Both the position numbers and the translations under genes were made by a program. 64,000 nucleotides of DNA from Alphaproteobacteria bacterium (GTDB lineage Bacteria; Pseudomonadota; Alphaproteobacteria; UBA8366): the NCBI GenBank assembly GCA_021774335.1, contig JAJFJD010000001.1:310001-374000 (forward strand). Reading direction: 5' to 3'. Positions 32,538 to 42,565 of the stretch are shown piece by piece. The notes beneath the pieces are model-generated. The model was not told where the DNA came from, searched no databases, and saw only the letters and a list, made by a program, of their open reading frames with translations. Positions within the stretch are counted from its first letter, which is position 1. Each line of letters opens with the position of its first letter.

Positions 32538-34094
32538 ATGACACAATGGTTGTCCGATATTCTGATCCGTCGGCCGATTCAGGCACTCTCCTTTCTCGCC
32601 AGCATCGGGTTTATTCTGGTCGTCGTACAGTTCTCGTCGATATCCGACAAAATTGCCTACAACACTGCGCTGAAAAGTGCTGAAGCCTATTCCGACGCCA
32701 TGGTGAGCATTCGCGATTTTTACTCTTCCGAGATCGTGCCCCGTGCTCGGAAAGGGGGCGCCACAACAACGCATGCCTATCACGAAAGCGACGGTGCCAT
32801 TCCGCTGCCGGCGACTCTCTCGATCGAGCTAGGCGAACGCGTGAGCGGAACTTCCGAAGGCGGGAAGTTCCGGTTCTACAGTGCCTTCCCTTTTCCCTGG
32901 CGGACCGGGGGCGGTCCACGGGACGCGTTTGAATCAGACGCGTTGGAAGCCCTGTCACAGGGCGATAAAGATCACTTCGTCCGTGTCGAAGGCATCGGCG
33001 GCGTACAGGTCTTACGCTACGCGGCCCCAGTGCATATGGGCGCAAGTTGCGTCGCCTGCCACAACACTCGGGCAGATAGTCCGAAAACCGATTGGGCGGT
33101 CGGCGATCTGCGCGGGGTGCAAAGCGTTCAGGTCAGTCTGCCAGCGCTCTCCATACTGGACAATGCCCGCCATTCCGGGCTGTACGCGTTCATGGTGATT
33201 GGAGTCGTTACAGGCCTTTGGATCTTCGCTTTCCTGCTGCGCCGGCTGACACGTCTCGTCGCCCAAGAACGCGAACACCTGGACAAGGCACAGCGGCATA
33301 ATGAAGAATTGCAATCAGCCAAGAACGCTGCCGAACACGCGAATCATTCCAAATCGGAATTTCTTGCAAACATGAGCCATGAGTTGCGGACGCCGTTGAA
33401 CGCAATCAACGGGTTTTCCGAAGCGATGGTGAGCGAAGTTCATGGTCCGCTCAAAAACAAACGTTACGAAGAGTATGCGAACGACATCCGCGAAAGCGGC
33501 GTTTATCTCCTCGATCTCATCAATGTTCTTCTAGATCTGTCGAAGATCGAGGCCCGTAAATATCAACTTTTCGAAGAGGACGTGGATATTCGCGCAATCG
33601 TTTCCTCCGCAATGCGCCTTGTCCACGGTCAAGCTCGTGCCGGTAAACTGCGGCTCGAAAGCCGCCTCCCGGAAAATCCACTACGGCTGCACGCCGACGA
33701 ACGCGCCCTCCGCCAAATCATTCTGAATCTGCTGACCAATGCCGTAAAGTTCACCGAGGAGGATGGACGCGTGTTGTTATACGTGGATGTCGAAGACGAC
33801 GGCAGTCTCACGATCGCCATCGCTGATACCGGTGTGGGTATTTCCGAAACGGAAGTCTCCCGTCTTTTGGCGCCGTTCGAGCGTGCGAATGACGCACACA
33901 CCCGCAAAACCGAAGGGGCGGGGTTAGGACTGCCTTTGGTCGCGTCGCTCGTGCAACTTCACGGCGCCACAATGACGATCGACAGCACCATTGGCGACGG
34001 CACCACGGTGTCGGTCCGCTTCCCGGCCAACCGCGTGGTGCGGCCGACTGTCGAAACCGCACATGGCGACGACCATGGCGCGACGGCTGCTTAA
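32538..34094 (+). CDS. Membrane sensor histidine kinase with Tll0287-like heme domain
   Basis: A 518-residue kinase. A membrane helix lies near residues 17-36. The periplasmic region (about 37-215) matches the Tll0287/DUF3365 type and holds a c-type heme motif CVACH at residues 171-175. A second helix follows near 218-238, then a coiled segment. The HisKA box FLANMSHELRTPLNAI has the phospho-accepting His at about 281. The HATPase part shows NLLTNAVKFT, IADTGVGIS and GAGLGLPLV. The start is uncertain: ATG 32538 places the helix at the N-terminus, while GTG 32460 adds 26 residues. No response regulator gene is adjacent. Redox, NO or oxygen sensing is plausible. Confidence 0.85.
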   Translation: MTQWLSDILIRRPIQALSFLASIGFILVVVQFSSISDKIAYNTALKSAEAYSDAMVSIRDFYSSEIVPRARKGGATTTHAYHESDGAIPLPATLSIELGERVSGTSEGGKFRFYSAFPFPWRTGGGPRDAFESDALEALSQGDKDHFVRVEGIGGVQVLRYAAPVHMGASCVACHNTRADSPKTDWAVGDLRGVQSVQVSLPALSILDNARHSGLYAFMVIGVVTGLWIFAFLLRRLTRLVAQEREHLDKAQRHNEELQSAKNAAEHANHSKSEFLANMSHELRTPLNAINGFSEAMVSEVHGPLKNKRYEEYANDIRESGVYLLDLINVLLDLSKIEARKYQLFEEDVDIRAIVSSAMRLVHGQARAGKLRLESRLPENPLRLHADERALRQIILNLLTNAVKFTEEDGRVLLYVDVEDDGSLTIAIADTGVGISETEVSRLLAPFERANDAHTRKTEGAGLGLPLVASLVQLHGATMTIDSTIGDGTTVSVRFPANRVVRPTVETAHGDDHGATAA

Positions 34095-34147
34095 AGCCCT
34101 CACCCGCGTCTCTAAAAAGGCGGCTTTAGGATATGCTTCGGAAAGGT

Positions 34148-34221
34148 TGGCTGGGGCGGCAGGGATCGAACCTGCGATCACGGGATCAAAACCCGATGCC
34201 TTACCGCTTGGCTACGCCCCA
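34148..34221 (-). tRNA. tRNA-Gln (anticodon TTG)
   Basis: On the minus strand a 74-nt cloverleaf can be drawn: acceptor TGGGGCG pairing with CGCCCCA, a D-arm in TAGCCAAGCGGTAAGGC, an anticodon loop TTTTGAT with anticodon TTG between TCGGG/CCCGT-type arms, and a T-arm GCAGGTTCGATCCCTGC. Discriminator G and the CCA end are encoded (34148-34151). It stands alone between the sensor kinase and ispE. Confidence 0.95.
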
Positions 34222-34325
34222 ACGGCGGCGGAAACATAGAGGCGAACGCGGCGCACGGCAAGATGTTCGGTCGTTATATCCGGTACGACAGCTCATCAAC
34301 CGGTCCATCCCCGCACCGGGCGGAC

Positions 34326-35198
34326 TCAACCGACCAATCGCGTTACGCCGCACCACCAATTCTCGCGTTGAAGCTGGTCCTTCGCCCGGACCGCTGTCTC
34401 GGCGTCGTCGAACAACCCGAAACAGGTCGCCCCGCTGCCCGACATACGGGCAAGCCGGCAGCCGGGCGCGGCATCGATCGCCGCCAGCACTTCTTCGATG
34501 ACCGGGCTCAACCGGATTGCCGGATCGGTCAGGTCGTTCGTCCGCGCCTCAAGCAGGTCCGCAAGGCCGCGAACATCGCCCGGTGCGTTGCTGAAGCGCG
34601 CTTCCGGCGAGAACCCACCCTTGCGGGCCTCAAACACGGATTTGGTCGAAAGCTGCACGCCCGGATTCACCAAGAGCATATCGACCGGCGGCAAAGGCGG
34701 CGTCGCATCGATGCGGTCGCCGATCCCGCCCACGAAAATCGACTGGGCTTCGAGGCATCCCGGTATGTCCGACCCGATTTCAAGGCCGAGTGTGGCCAGA
34801 TCGACCGCGTCTGCAGGAATCTCCCAATGACGGGACAATGCTTTCAGGGCGGCGGCCGCATCCGACGAGCCGCTACCCAACCCGGCCGAGACCGGCAGGT
34901 TCTTCGTTAACGTCATCTGCCCGGTCGGCTCGACGCCCGCGGCATTGGCCAGGGCGCGCGCCGCCTTCATCACCAGATTGCTTTCGGTATCCGATGGCAG
35001 GTTCGCGGCGAACGGCCCTTCCACCGCCAACGATAAGCTGTCGGACGGCGCGACGGTCAGCCGGTCGGCCAAATCCATGAACACCATCAGCGTATCGAGC
35101 TCATGGTATCCATCCGACCGACGGCCGGTAACGTGAAGATAAAGATTTACCTTGGCAGGCGCCTCAACCGCGATGAGGCCGAAATCGCGGTCGTTCAT
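34326..35198 (-). CDS. ispE: 4-(cytidine 5'-diphospho)-2-C-methyl-D-erythritol kinase
   Basis: A 290-residue GHMP kinase of the non-mevalonate isoprenoid pathway that phosphorylates CDP-methylerythritol. The N-terminal VEAPAKVNLYLHVTGRRSDG (residues 12-31) and the GHMP ATP-binding loop PVSAGLGSGSSDAAAAL near residue 106 are clear. The C-terminal ARMSGSGATCFGLF motif is also present. Its start overlaps the stop of the upstream TPR lipoprotein gene by 4 nt. Other pathway genes are not in the window. Confidence 0.96.
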   Translation of the reverse strand: MNDRDFGLIAVEAPAKVNLYLHVTGRRSDGYHELDTLMVFMDLADRLTVAPSDSLSLAVEGPFAANLPSDTESNLVMKAARALANAAGVEPTGQMTLTKNLPVSAGLGSGSSDAAAALKALSRHWEIPADAVDLATLGLEIGSDIPGCLEAQSIFVGGIGDRIDATPPLPPVDMLLVNPGVQLSTKSVFEARKGGFSPEARFSNAPGDVRGLADLLEARTNDLTDPAIRLSPVIEEVLAAIDAAPGCRLARMSGSGATCFGLFDDAETAVRAKDQLQRENWWCGVTRLVG

Positions 35199-36976
35199 CC
35201 ACGGCTATCCGGCTTTGCGATCGGTTCCGGTTTGCCCAAACCCTCCTTGAGCTTGCTCTCGATCTTTCCCTTATTCTCATCCGTCGGCTTGAAGCTGAGC
35301 GCGCGACGCCATTGGAAGCGCGCCTCGTGACGCCGGCCGACGCGCCAATAGGCATCGCCGAGATGATCGTTGATAACCGGATCCTGCGGCCGCAACTGCA
35401 CCGCCCGCTCCAATTGCGTGACCGCGTCCTTGTAGCTGCCCAGCCGGTACAACACCCACCCCATGCTGTCGACGATATAGCCGTCGTTCTGGCGCTGCTG
35501 CACCGCGCGTTGGATCATATCGCGGGCCTGGTCGATATTCTTGCCCTGCTCGACCCAGGAATATCCCAGATAGTTGAGCACATAGGGTTGTTCCGGTTGG
35601 AACTCTAGGGCCTTCAGAAAATCCTTCTCGGCACGCTTCCATTGCTTGGAGCGCTCCAGCGCAATGCCGCGGGAGTAATACAACGTCCAATGCTGTCGGC
35701 CCGGATTCTCCAGCCGTTCAAAGGCGCGGTCATAGGCGCTGACGGCCTCGGTGAACTTTTCCTTGTACCGCAGGTAATTACCAAGCTTCAGCAGGACGTC
35801 CATGCGGGTCGGCCGCTGCTTGGCCATATCTTCCAAATGGGCCGTCGCCTCGTCCAGCTTTTCCAGCTCGTACAAAGCGTCGGCGATACGAAGCTGCGCC
35901 GACCAGCCATAGGCTGTTTCCTTCGGGACCTCGCGGTAGACTTCGATCGCTTCCTTGAACCGTTCCCGCGAGACCAGCACGTCACCGACCAACAGGCTGC
36001 TGAGCGAGAATTTCGGGTCCAGGTCGAGCGCAATGCGGCCATACAACAGGACGATGTTCTCCGCCCGGTCGCGCGGCAGCGCCGATGCGATGTTGAACAA
36101 CCCTTCGGCAAAACCTTGTACCGGCGTCGACACGAGATGCGACAGCCGTTTGCCATCTTTCAATAGTTGCAGATCTTCCAGGAGAATCATGCTTTCCGGC
36201 GCATGCTGCAATTTGGCTTCGATCGCCTTGCGCGCTTCGTCCGCCTTGCCGCTGCGCTGCAGCAGCGACGCTAGGACGCGAACGACACGCGAAGCAGCTT
36301 CCTTCGGCTTTTCCGAAAGCTTGCGGTAGCGTTTCTCCGCCGCATCGGGACGCCCGGCCTGTTCTTCGATAAGCCCTGCATGAAGGCCCGCCATCGCCTC
36401 GAAGCCCTTTTCCTTTTCGAGTTCGGCAAGCGCCTTGAGCGCGCCATCGAAATCCTTCTTGGCGGCAAGCAGCCATGCCCGGCCAAGCGGCTTGGCGAAA
36501 CGGCCAAGACCACTGTTCGGCAACGCGTCGATGCGTGTCAGGGCGGCATCGTATTTTCCGGATTTCAAATCCTCTGCGGCAACCAGGAGCGATGCGGACG
36601 TCAGTGTTCCGCCACCGTCGAGATAACGTTCCGCAAATTCGGCCGCGCGTTTCGGCTTGCCGGCGCCGAGGGTCAGGATAAACGCCCGGCGCAGTATCCG
36701 CTTGTCGTCCGGATTTTCCTCCAGGACGCGCTCCATCATACCGGCGGCGAATGTGAGATCGGACTCACTCTCCGCGAACCGGCCGGCCAGGAAGCTTCCG
36801 AAGACGGACCCTTCAGCGGGCGTTCCCTTCAGCTTGACCGCCGAGCGACCGACGTCCGCGACATCCCGGCTGCCGGTTTCCTCATCCGGTGTACAGGCGA
36901 TCAACGCGCCGCCAAGCATCGTGGCGAGCACCACCCTCTTGGCGGCAGTCCGGTACCCTATCGGTGTGCGCAGCAT
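35195..36976 (-). CDS. TPR lipoprotein
   Basis: A 593-residue protein. The start at 36976 gives a basic N-terminus, a hydrophobic stretch and a lipobox ending in LIAC, so it should be lipidated and exported. Nearly all the rest is tetratricopeptide repeats, densest in the C-terminal third (LNYLGYSWVEQGKNIDQARD, GYIVDSMGWVLYRLGSYKDAV, DPVINDHLGDAYWRVGRRHEA). Alphaproteobacterial homologues often precede ispE, as here with a 4-nt overlap. A scaffold role at the outer membrane is an inference. Further in-frame ATGs lie at 36997 and 37015, but neither has a better ribosome binding site. Confidence 0.82.
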   Translation of the reverse strand: MLRTPIGYRTAAKRVVLATMLGGALIACTPDEETGSRDVADVGRSAVKLKGTPAEGSVFGSFLAGRFAESESDLTFAAGMMERVLEENPDDKRILRRAFILTLGAGKPKRAAEFAERYLDGGGTLTSASLLVAAEDLKSGKYDAALTRIDALPNSGLGRFAKPLGRAWLLAAKKDFDGALKALAELEKEKGFEAMAGLHAGLIEEQAGRPDAAEKRYRKLSEKPKEAASRVVRVLASLLQRSGKADEARKAIEAKLQHAPESMILLEDLQLLKDGKRLSHLVSTPVQGFAEGLFNIASALPRDRAENIVLLYGRIALDLDPKFSLSSLLVGDVLVSRERFKEAIEVYREVPKETAYGWSAQLRIADALYELEKLDEATAHLEDMAKQRPTRMDVLLKLGNYLRYKEKFTEAVSAYDRAFERLENPGRQHWTLYYSRGIALERSKQWKRAEKDFLKALEFQPEQPYVLNYLGYSWVEQGKNIDQARDMIQRAVQQRQNDGYIVDSMGWVLYRLGSYKDAVTQLERAVQLRPQDPVINDHLGDAYWRVGRRHEARFQWRRALSFKPTDENKGKIESKLKEGLGKPEPIAKPDSRG

Positions 36977-37126
36977 GGGCTTTTCCAAGATCCTCATAGT
37001 ACTTACGACGTGCACTTATGGCGTGAAAAATGACCCAATCCGGCGCCAAATACAACTCTCCGGCAGGGGTATTCCGGCGCAATACTACTCGACTTGCCAC
37101 AGCGCCAACAATGGCAATCGGGTGCT

Positions 37127-38773
37127 CTACATATTGGGATAATTAGGCCCGCCGCCACCCTCCGGGACCACCCATTTGATGTTCTGGGTCGGGTCCTTGA
37201 TATCGCAGGTTTTGCAGTGAACGCAGTTCTGCGCATTGATCTGCAGCCGCGGATTGGTGCCATCCTCCTCGCGCACGATCTCGTACACCCCGGCCGGGCA
37301 ATAGCGCTGCTCGGGCGCATCGTAGTCGGCGAGGTTGATCTCGATCGGCACCGCGTCGTCCCGCAGCGTCAGATGGATCGGCTGATCCTCTTCGTGGTTG
37401 GTCGCGGAAAAGGACAAATTGGTCAACCGGTCGAAACTGATCTTCCCATCCGGCTTCGGGTAGTCGATCGGCTTGCAATCGGCGGCCTTGCTCAGCGTCT
37501 CATGATCCGCATGACCATGGCTCAAGGTCCAAGGCGCCTTGCCGCGCAACAGGACCTGATCGATCCCTGTATAAAGTGTGCCGCCCAGCAGCCCCCATTT
37601 GAAGGCCGGCCGCACGTTGCGCGCTTCGTGCAATTCCTTGTAGGCCCAGGATGCGCGAAAGGCGTCGCCGTATCCTGCCAGTTCGGGCTCCGGCGCGCCG
37701 CCGGTCAGCGCCTCGAACGCCAACTCGGCGGCGATCATGCCCGACTTCATCGCCGTATGAGATCCCTTGATCTTGGGCATGTTCACGGTGCCGGCATCGC
37801 AACCGATCAACAACCCGCCCGGGAAGGACATCTTCGGCAGCGACTGCAGTCCGCCCTCGTTGATCGCCCGCGCGCCATAGGCGACACGGCGGCCGCCTTC
37901 AAAAGTACTGCGGATCTTGGGATGCGTCTTGAACCGCTGGAATTCCTCATAGGGCGACAGGTACGGGTTCCTGTAATCCAGCCCGACCACATACCCGACC
38001 GACACCATGTTGTTTTCCAGATGGTACAAGAACGAGCCCCCATAGGTGTCGCTGTCCATCGGCCAGCCGGCAGTGTGCAGGACCAGACCTTCCTGGTGAT
38101 TTTCAGGCTCGACTTCCCACAATTCCTTCAGACCGATGCCGTAGGTCTGCGCCTCCACGCCGTCGCGCAGACCGAACCTTTCCATCAAATCCTTACCGAG
38201 GTGACCGCGGCAGCCTTCGGCGAAGAAGGTATATTTTGCGTGCAACTCCATACCCGGCTGATAGTTCGGCCCTTGCTCGCCTTCGCGGGTAACGCCCATA
38301 TCGCCGGTTGCGACGCCGCGCACCGCGCCTGCATCATCGAACAGAACTTCCGAAGCCGCGAAGCCCGGATAAATTTCCACGCCGAGCGCTTCCGCCTGTT
38401 CGCCCAGCCAGCGGCATAAATTCCCGAGGCTGATGATGTAGTTGCCCTTGTTATGCATGGGTGGCGGCAGCAGGAAGGTGGGGATCGAAAAACCGCCCGT
38501 CTCCGACAGAAACATGAACTTCTCGTCGGTCACCGGTGTGTTCAGCGGCGCGCCCTGCTCGGCCCAATCGGGGATCAATTCGTCCAAGGCGCGCGTTTCC
38601 AACACGGCACCCGACAGAATGTGGGCACCCACCTCCGAGCCCTTCTCGATCAGGCAGACGCTGACGTCTTTTTCCTGCTCTCCACATAGCTGTTTCAGCC
38701 GTATCGCCGCCGCCAGCCCCGCCGGGCCGCCGCCTACGATGACGACATCATATTCCATGGAGTCCCGTTCCAT
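37127..38773 (-). CDS. Electron transfer flavoprotein-ubiquinone oxidoreductase
   Basis: A 548-residue ETF-QO, which passes electrons from reduced electron transfer flavoprotein to ubiquinone during fatty-acid and amino-acid oxidation. The FAD motif [17 protein letters not shown] is at residues 9-25 (with start 38773). [22 protein letters not shown] and [15 protein letters not shown] are typical. The 4Fe-4S ligands are in RYCPAGVYE and [17 protein letters not shown] near the C-terminus. ATG at 38758 is an alternative start. It is divergent from the uracil-DNA glycosylase gene; etfAB are not in the window. Confidence 0.95.
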   Translation of the reverse strand: MERDSMEYDVVIVGGGPAGLAAAIRLKQLCGEQEKDVSVCLIEKGSEVGAHILSGAVLETRALDELIPDWAEQGAPLNTPVTDEKFMFLSETGGFSIPTFLLPPPMHNKGNYIISLGNLCRWLGEQAEALGVEIYPGFAASEVLFDDAGAVRGVATGDMGVTREGEQGPNYQPGMELHAKYTFFAEGCRGHLGKDLMERFGLRDGVEAQTYGIGLKELWEVEPENHQEGLVLHTAGWPMDSDTYGGSFLYHLENNMVSVGYVVGLDYRNPYLSPYEEFQRFKTHPKIRSTFEGGRRVAYGARAINEGGLQSLPKMSFPGGLLIGCDAGTVNMPKIKGSHTAMKSGMIAAELAFEALTGGAPEPELAGYGDAFRASWAYKELHEARNVRPAFKWGLLGGTLYTGIDQVLLRGKAPWTLSHGHADHETLSKAADCKPIDYPKPDGKISFDRLTNLSFSATNHEEDQPIHLTLRDDAVPIEINLADYDAPEQRYCPAGVYEIVREEDGTNPRLQINAQNCVHCKTCDIKDPTQNIKWVVPEGGGGPNYPNM

Positions 38774-38872
38774 ATTCGTCTGCCTCGTCTACTGCGCTGT
38801 AATTGTTGTCGGCCGATGTCTATAGCAATCTAACCCATTTTGGTAGAGAGTCCCGACCGAGGACAGATCAGC

Positions 38873-39751
38873 ATGGCCGGAAACGATCGCAATATGCCGC
38901 CGGAACTGAATCCCGAAGCGGCACTGCGTTGGCTCATCGATATGGGCGCTGACGAAGCGATCGCCGACGCGCCTATCGACCGGTTTGCCGCACCGCCCCC
39001 TGCACAACAGCCCACACCTCAGCTTGCGGAAGCCAGCGCGCCTGCGCCTCACGCCGTGTCGCAAACCGCGCCATCGCGCCCGGCGGTCGCCGCATCGCCG
39101 GACCTCGTCGCCCCAGCACAAGGTGCCGCCGATGCCTCGAGTGCTGCGTCGGCCGCCGAGACACTCGACGCGTTGCGTGATGCGGTCGCCGCCTTTGAGG
39201 GATGCGCCCTGAAGTTCACCGCAACCAACACGGTGTTTTCCGACGGCCACGCCGATTCCGCCGTTATGTTCGTCGGCGAAGCGCCCGGCGTCGAAGAGGA
39301 CCGGCAGGGAAAACCCTTCGTCGGCGCCAGCGGCAAATTGTTGGATCAAATGCTTGCACCGATCGGATTGGCGCGCGACGAGCATGGCGAAAAGGGCGCC
39401 TATATCTCCAACATCTTGTTCTGGCGGCCGCCCGGCAACCGAAGCCCGACGACCGCGGAAATCGCCGCCTGCATGCCGTTTATCCGCCGGCATATCGAAC
39501 TCGCAGCACCAAAGGTACTGGTCTACCTCGGCGGCACCGCGGCCAAGACAATGCTCGACCGCGCCGAAGGCATCATGCGCTTGCGGGGCAAATGGTACGA
39601 ACACTATTCGCCGGGCCTCGACGCGCCAATACCAGCTATCGCGACCTTCCATCCCGCCTATTTATTGCGTCAACCAGGTCAAAAAAGAGAATCTTGGTGC
39701 GATTTACTTAATCTTCGCTCTAAATTAGATGAAATTATTAATAAAAATTGA
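38873..39751 (+). CDS. Uracil-DNA glycosylase, family 4-like
   Basis: A 292-residue protein. After about 100 residues of Ala/Pro-rich linker comes the glycosylase domain with GEAPGVEEDRQGKPFVGASG near residue 138, RPPGNRSPTTAEIAAC near 188, and ATFHPAYLLRQPG near 257, the motifs of family 4 uracil-DNA glycosylases that remove uracil from DNA. Of the four Cys that bind 4Fe-4S in characterised members, only two are at the expected places (FEGCAL and AACMPF); the KCRPP position is Trp here. The ATG at 38873 follows GAGGACAG. The last 27 codons are strikingly AT-rich. Confidence 0.88.
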   Translation: MAGNDRNMPPELNPEAALRWLIDMGADEAIADAPIDRFAAPPPAQQPTPQLAEASAPAPHAVSQTAPSRPAVAASPDLVAPAQGAADASSAASAAETLDALRDAVAAFEGCALKFTATNTVFSDGHADSAVMFVGEAPGVEEDRQGKPFVGASGKLLDQMLAPIGLARDEHGEKGAYISNILFWRPPGNRSPTTAEIAACMPFIRRHIELAAPKVLVYLGGTAAKTMLDRAEGIMRLRGKWYEHYSPGLDAPIPAIATFHPAYLLRQPGQKRESWCDLLNLRSKLDEIINKN

Positions 39752-39890
39752 CCATAAGACTTAAGTAAATCAGTTGTTCATACATCTATACTAATTCTTT
39801 ATCCCTAATGCTTGCGATTTGAGTAGAAATTCGCGATAATTCTACCATAAAGACTTAGGGGAGCAGGGGTAAAACCCCTTCAAATTGAAC
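39752..39890. other. AT-rich spacer with hairpin before the lytic transglycosylase gene
   Basis: The AT-rich patch that begins in the end of the glycosylase gene continues to about 39850. A 5-bp hairpin AGGGG-TAAAA-CCCCT (39865-39879) lies 11 nt before the ATG and takes up the only strong purine stretch, so it could affect ribosome access. No gene is seen. Confidence 0.4.
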
Positions 39891-42032
39891 ATGCCAAGGT
39901 TCACGCAGACGCGCGACACCATCCGTTTGATCGCCCTTTTTTCGGCCATCAGCTTTTCCACCGCCGCACCTGCGTCGGAGGATCTGGAATTCTATGATTC
40001 CAGCGCCGCGCCGGTGCCCGGCTTCCTGATGACCACGCCCGACACGGATCTGACCGTCCCGACAAGCACGGTCCGCACTATGCTGCGGCAGCTTTCTCGC
40101 GACGAAGCCGCCCGGATTCAAGCCTCCGAGCACGCACAGAATCGAGCCGCCAGCAATCTGGTTGAAGACTATCAAGCCGCTGGCGAAAATTCTGATCAGG
40201 CCACCGAGGCGACCGGCGAATTCGTAACAGCCGAACCGGCAATCGCCACACCGGCGCCAATGACTGCCGCAGGCGTGGTCCAAACGCCGGACCCACGGCA
40301 GATCGCGACAATGCCGACGCAAGACGCAACGCCAATGTCCGGCGTCGACCTGCCGCGCATCCTTTCGGCATCGGATGCCAAGCTCTATCGCGAGATATTT
40401 GATCTACAGGACCGGAAGCGTTGGCGCTCGGCCGACAAGCTGATCAAGAAGTTGTCCAGCCCGCTGTTGCTCGGCCATGTCCGGTTTCAACGGTTGATGC
40501 ACCGCAATTACCGCGCCAAATACAAGGAACTGCGCGACTGGATGGTCCGGTACCGCGACCATCCCGGCGCGGAACAGGTTTACACGTTGGCCCGCAAGCG
40601 GCGACCGAAGAACTATCGCTCCCCGCCGCGGCCGGTCCGCGAGAAAACCGTCCAGCACCAACAGCCCCGCCGGGACCGTTATGACGGCCGCACCAGCTAT
40701 CACCAACTGAGCTCCTGGAAGCGCCGTTATGTCCGGATCACGCAGCGGCGCATCCGCAATCATTTGTACCGCGGCCGCACGACGCGCGCCCTGAAGCTGC
40801 TCAACCAATCGAAAACCCGACGGGTCTTCGATGCCGTCAGCCTGGACGAAAGCCGCGCGCAGGTTGCCGGCGGTCTGTTCCAGATCGGCAAGGCCAAGAA
40901 GGCCCTGGAACTCGCCGCACCGGCAGGCGACCGGTCCGGCCCGGTTGTTCCGATGGCGCATTGGTGGGCCGGGCTCGCCGCGTGGCGGCTTGGCAACTCG
41001 GAATTGGCGGCACGGCATTTCGGCGCAATGTCCGACGGCAAGCTTCGGTCGAAATGGACCCGGTCGGCTACGGCGTTCTGGGCCGCGCGCGCCTATCTAG
41101 TGAGCTCACAGCCGGATCGGGTGAACTATTATTTGAAGAAGGCGGCGCGTTACCCCCGCACCTTCTATGGCCTGCTGGCGATCCGTTCGCTCGGCACCGA
41201 GCCGGCCTACGACTGGTCGCTTCCCGCGCCGACCGGCGATGCCTGGCAAGCACTGCAGGAAAAGCCGCATGTGAAACGCGCGGTCGCCCTGCTGCAGATC
41301 GAAGAGGTGGGCCGGGCAGATAAGGAACTGAAGCGGATCGGCGGCGCACTCTCGCCGGAGATGGCGCGCGTGCTGGTATCGGTATCGGTGCGCCACAATC
41401 TGCCGTCACTGTCACTGCGTGTTGGCGATGTGCTGCATCACCGCGACAACGAGACTTACGATTCCGCGCTATATCCGCTACCGGAATGGGAGCCGTCGAA
41501 CGGCTTCACCATCGACCGCGCCCTGCTTTATGCGGTCATGCGGCAGGAATCGCGCTTCCGTATCCGGGCCAAAAGCCGGGCCGGTGCGCGGGGCTTGATG
41601 CAGTTGATGCCGCGCACCGCGAGCTACATGGCCGGCAAGCGGTTCCGCGGATCGCGGCGCGGCCAGCTATTCGACCCCGAACTCAACATGACGCTGGGCC
41701 AGAAATACGTTCATCACCTGCTGGAAGACCCGAATATCGACGGCGACCTGTTCTATACGGTCGCGGCGTATAACGGCGGCCCCGGCAATCTGCGCAAATG
41801 GCGGCGGCGCAACGACTATCTGGGCGATCCGCTGCTGTTCATCGAAAGCATCCCGCTCAGCGAGACCCGTGACTATGTCGAACGCGTATTGACCAACCTT
41901 TGGATCTATCGCTACCGTCTTGGTCAGCCCTCACCGTCGCTCGACGCCATTGCATCCGGCGAGTGGCCAAGCTACACCTCGCTCGACAGCAAACCGAGCA
42001 GTTACGCGAGTAAAACCGCCACGGGACTCTGA
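39891..42032 (+). CDS. Soluble-type lytic murein transglycosylase
   Basis: A 713-residue periplasmic protein. A signal peptide (about residues 1-28, cut near APAS) is followed by a Pro/Ala-rich region. Next come superhelical repeats like those in Slt70, and the SLT domain from about residue 540. The catalytic Glu is Glu553 in [24 protein letters not shown] and [11 protein letters not shown] are the remaining family motifs. It cleaves the MurNAc-GlcNAc bond with formation of 1,6-anhydroMurNAc. The gene is followed by moaB after 5 nt. Confidence 0.9.
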   Translation: MPRFTQTRDTIRLIALFSAISFSTAAPASEDLEFYDSSAAPVPGFLMTTPDTDLTVPTSTVRTMLRQLSRDEAARIQASEHAQNRAASNLVEDYQAAGENSDQATEATGEFVTAEPAIATPAPMTAAGVVQTPDPRQIATMPTQDATPMSGVDLPRILSASDAKLYREIFDLQDRKRWRSADKLIKKLSSPLLLGHVRFQRLMHRNYRAKYKELRDWMVRYRDHPGAEQVYTLARKRRPKNYRSPPRPVREKTVQHQQPRRDRYDGRTSYHQLSSWKRRYVRITQRRIRNHLYRGRTTRALKLLNQSKTRRVFDAVSLDESRAQVAGGLFQIGKAKKALELAAPAGDRSGPVVPMAHWWAGLAAWRLGNSELAARHFGAMSDGKLRSKWTRSATAFWAARAYLVSSQPDRVNYYLKKAARYPRTFYGLLAIRSLGTEPAYDWSLPAPTGDAWQALQEKPHVKRAVALLQIEEVGRADKELKRIGGALSPEMARVLVSVSVRHNLPSLSLRVGDVLHHRDNETYDSALYPLPEWEPSNGFTIDRALLYAVMRQESRFRIRAKSRAGARGLMQLMPRTASYMAGKRFRGSRRGQLFDPELNMTLGQKYVHHLLEDPNIDGDLFYTVAAYNGGPGNLRKWRRRNDYLGDPLLFIESIPLSETRDYVERVLTNLWIYRYRLGQPSPSLDAIASGEWPSYTSLDSKPSSYASKTATGL

Positions 42033-42037
42033 GTATC

Positions 42038-42565
42038 GTGCCACTGGATGAAAAACGGCCCTTCCTTCCCGTAAACATCGCAGTCTTGACCGTTTCCGAC
42101 ACGCGAACCGAAGCCGACGACCGATCGGGCGACACCCTCGTCGAACGGCTGGAAAGCGCCGGGCATATCTTGGCGGCGCGCACCATCGTCAAGGACGTGG
42201 CCGATACGATCGCCGATACCTTGGCCGGTTGGGTCGCCGATCCTGAAATCGACGTGGTGATCGCCACCGGCGGAACCGGGGTCACCGGCCGCGATGTCAC
42301 GCCGGAGGCCTTCGAGCGCATTTGCGAGAAGGACATTCCCGGCTTCGGCGAATTGTTCCGCTGGGTCAGCTATCAGAAGATCGGCACCTCGACGATCCAG
42401 AGCCGGGCCATGGCCGGTGTTGCGCACGGCACCTATCTGTTCGCGCTGCCGGGATCGACCGGTGCATGCCGCGATGCCTGGGATGAAATCCTGGTCCATC
42501 AGCTCGACAACCGCTACCGGCCCTGCAATTTCGTCGAACTGATGCCACGGCTTCAGGAAACCTAG
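42038..42565 (+). CDS. moaB: Molybdenum cofactor biosynthesis protein B
   Basis: A 175-residue protein of the MoaB/MogA type, binding molybdopterin for adenylylation. [17 protein letters not shown] is at residues 14-30, [15 protein letters not shown] near 69, and [17 protein letters not shown] near 140. The start is GTG, 5 nt after the stop of the transglycosylase gene, so expression depends on the upstream promoter. Its stop overlaps that of the convergent glycosyltransferase gene by 4 nt. No other moa or mog genes are in the window. Confidence 0.93.
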   Translation: MPLDEKRPFLPVNIAVLTVSDTRTEADDRSGDTLVERLESAGHILAARTIVKDVADTIADTLAGWVADPEIDVVIATGGTGVTGRDVTPEAFERICEKDIPGFGELFRWVSYQKIGTSTIQSRAMAGVAHGTYLFALPGSTGACRDAWDEILVHQLDNRYRPCNFVELMPRLQET

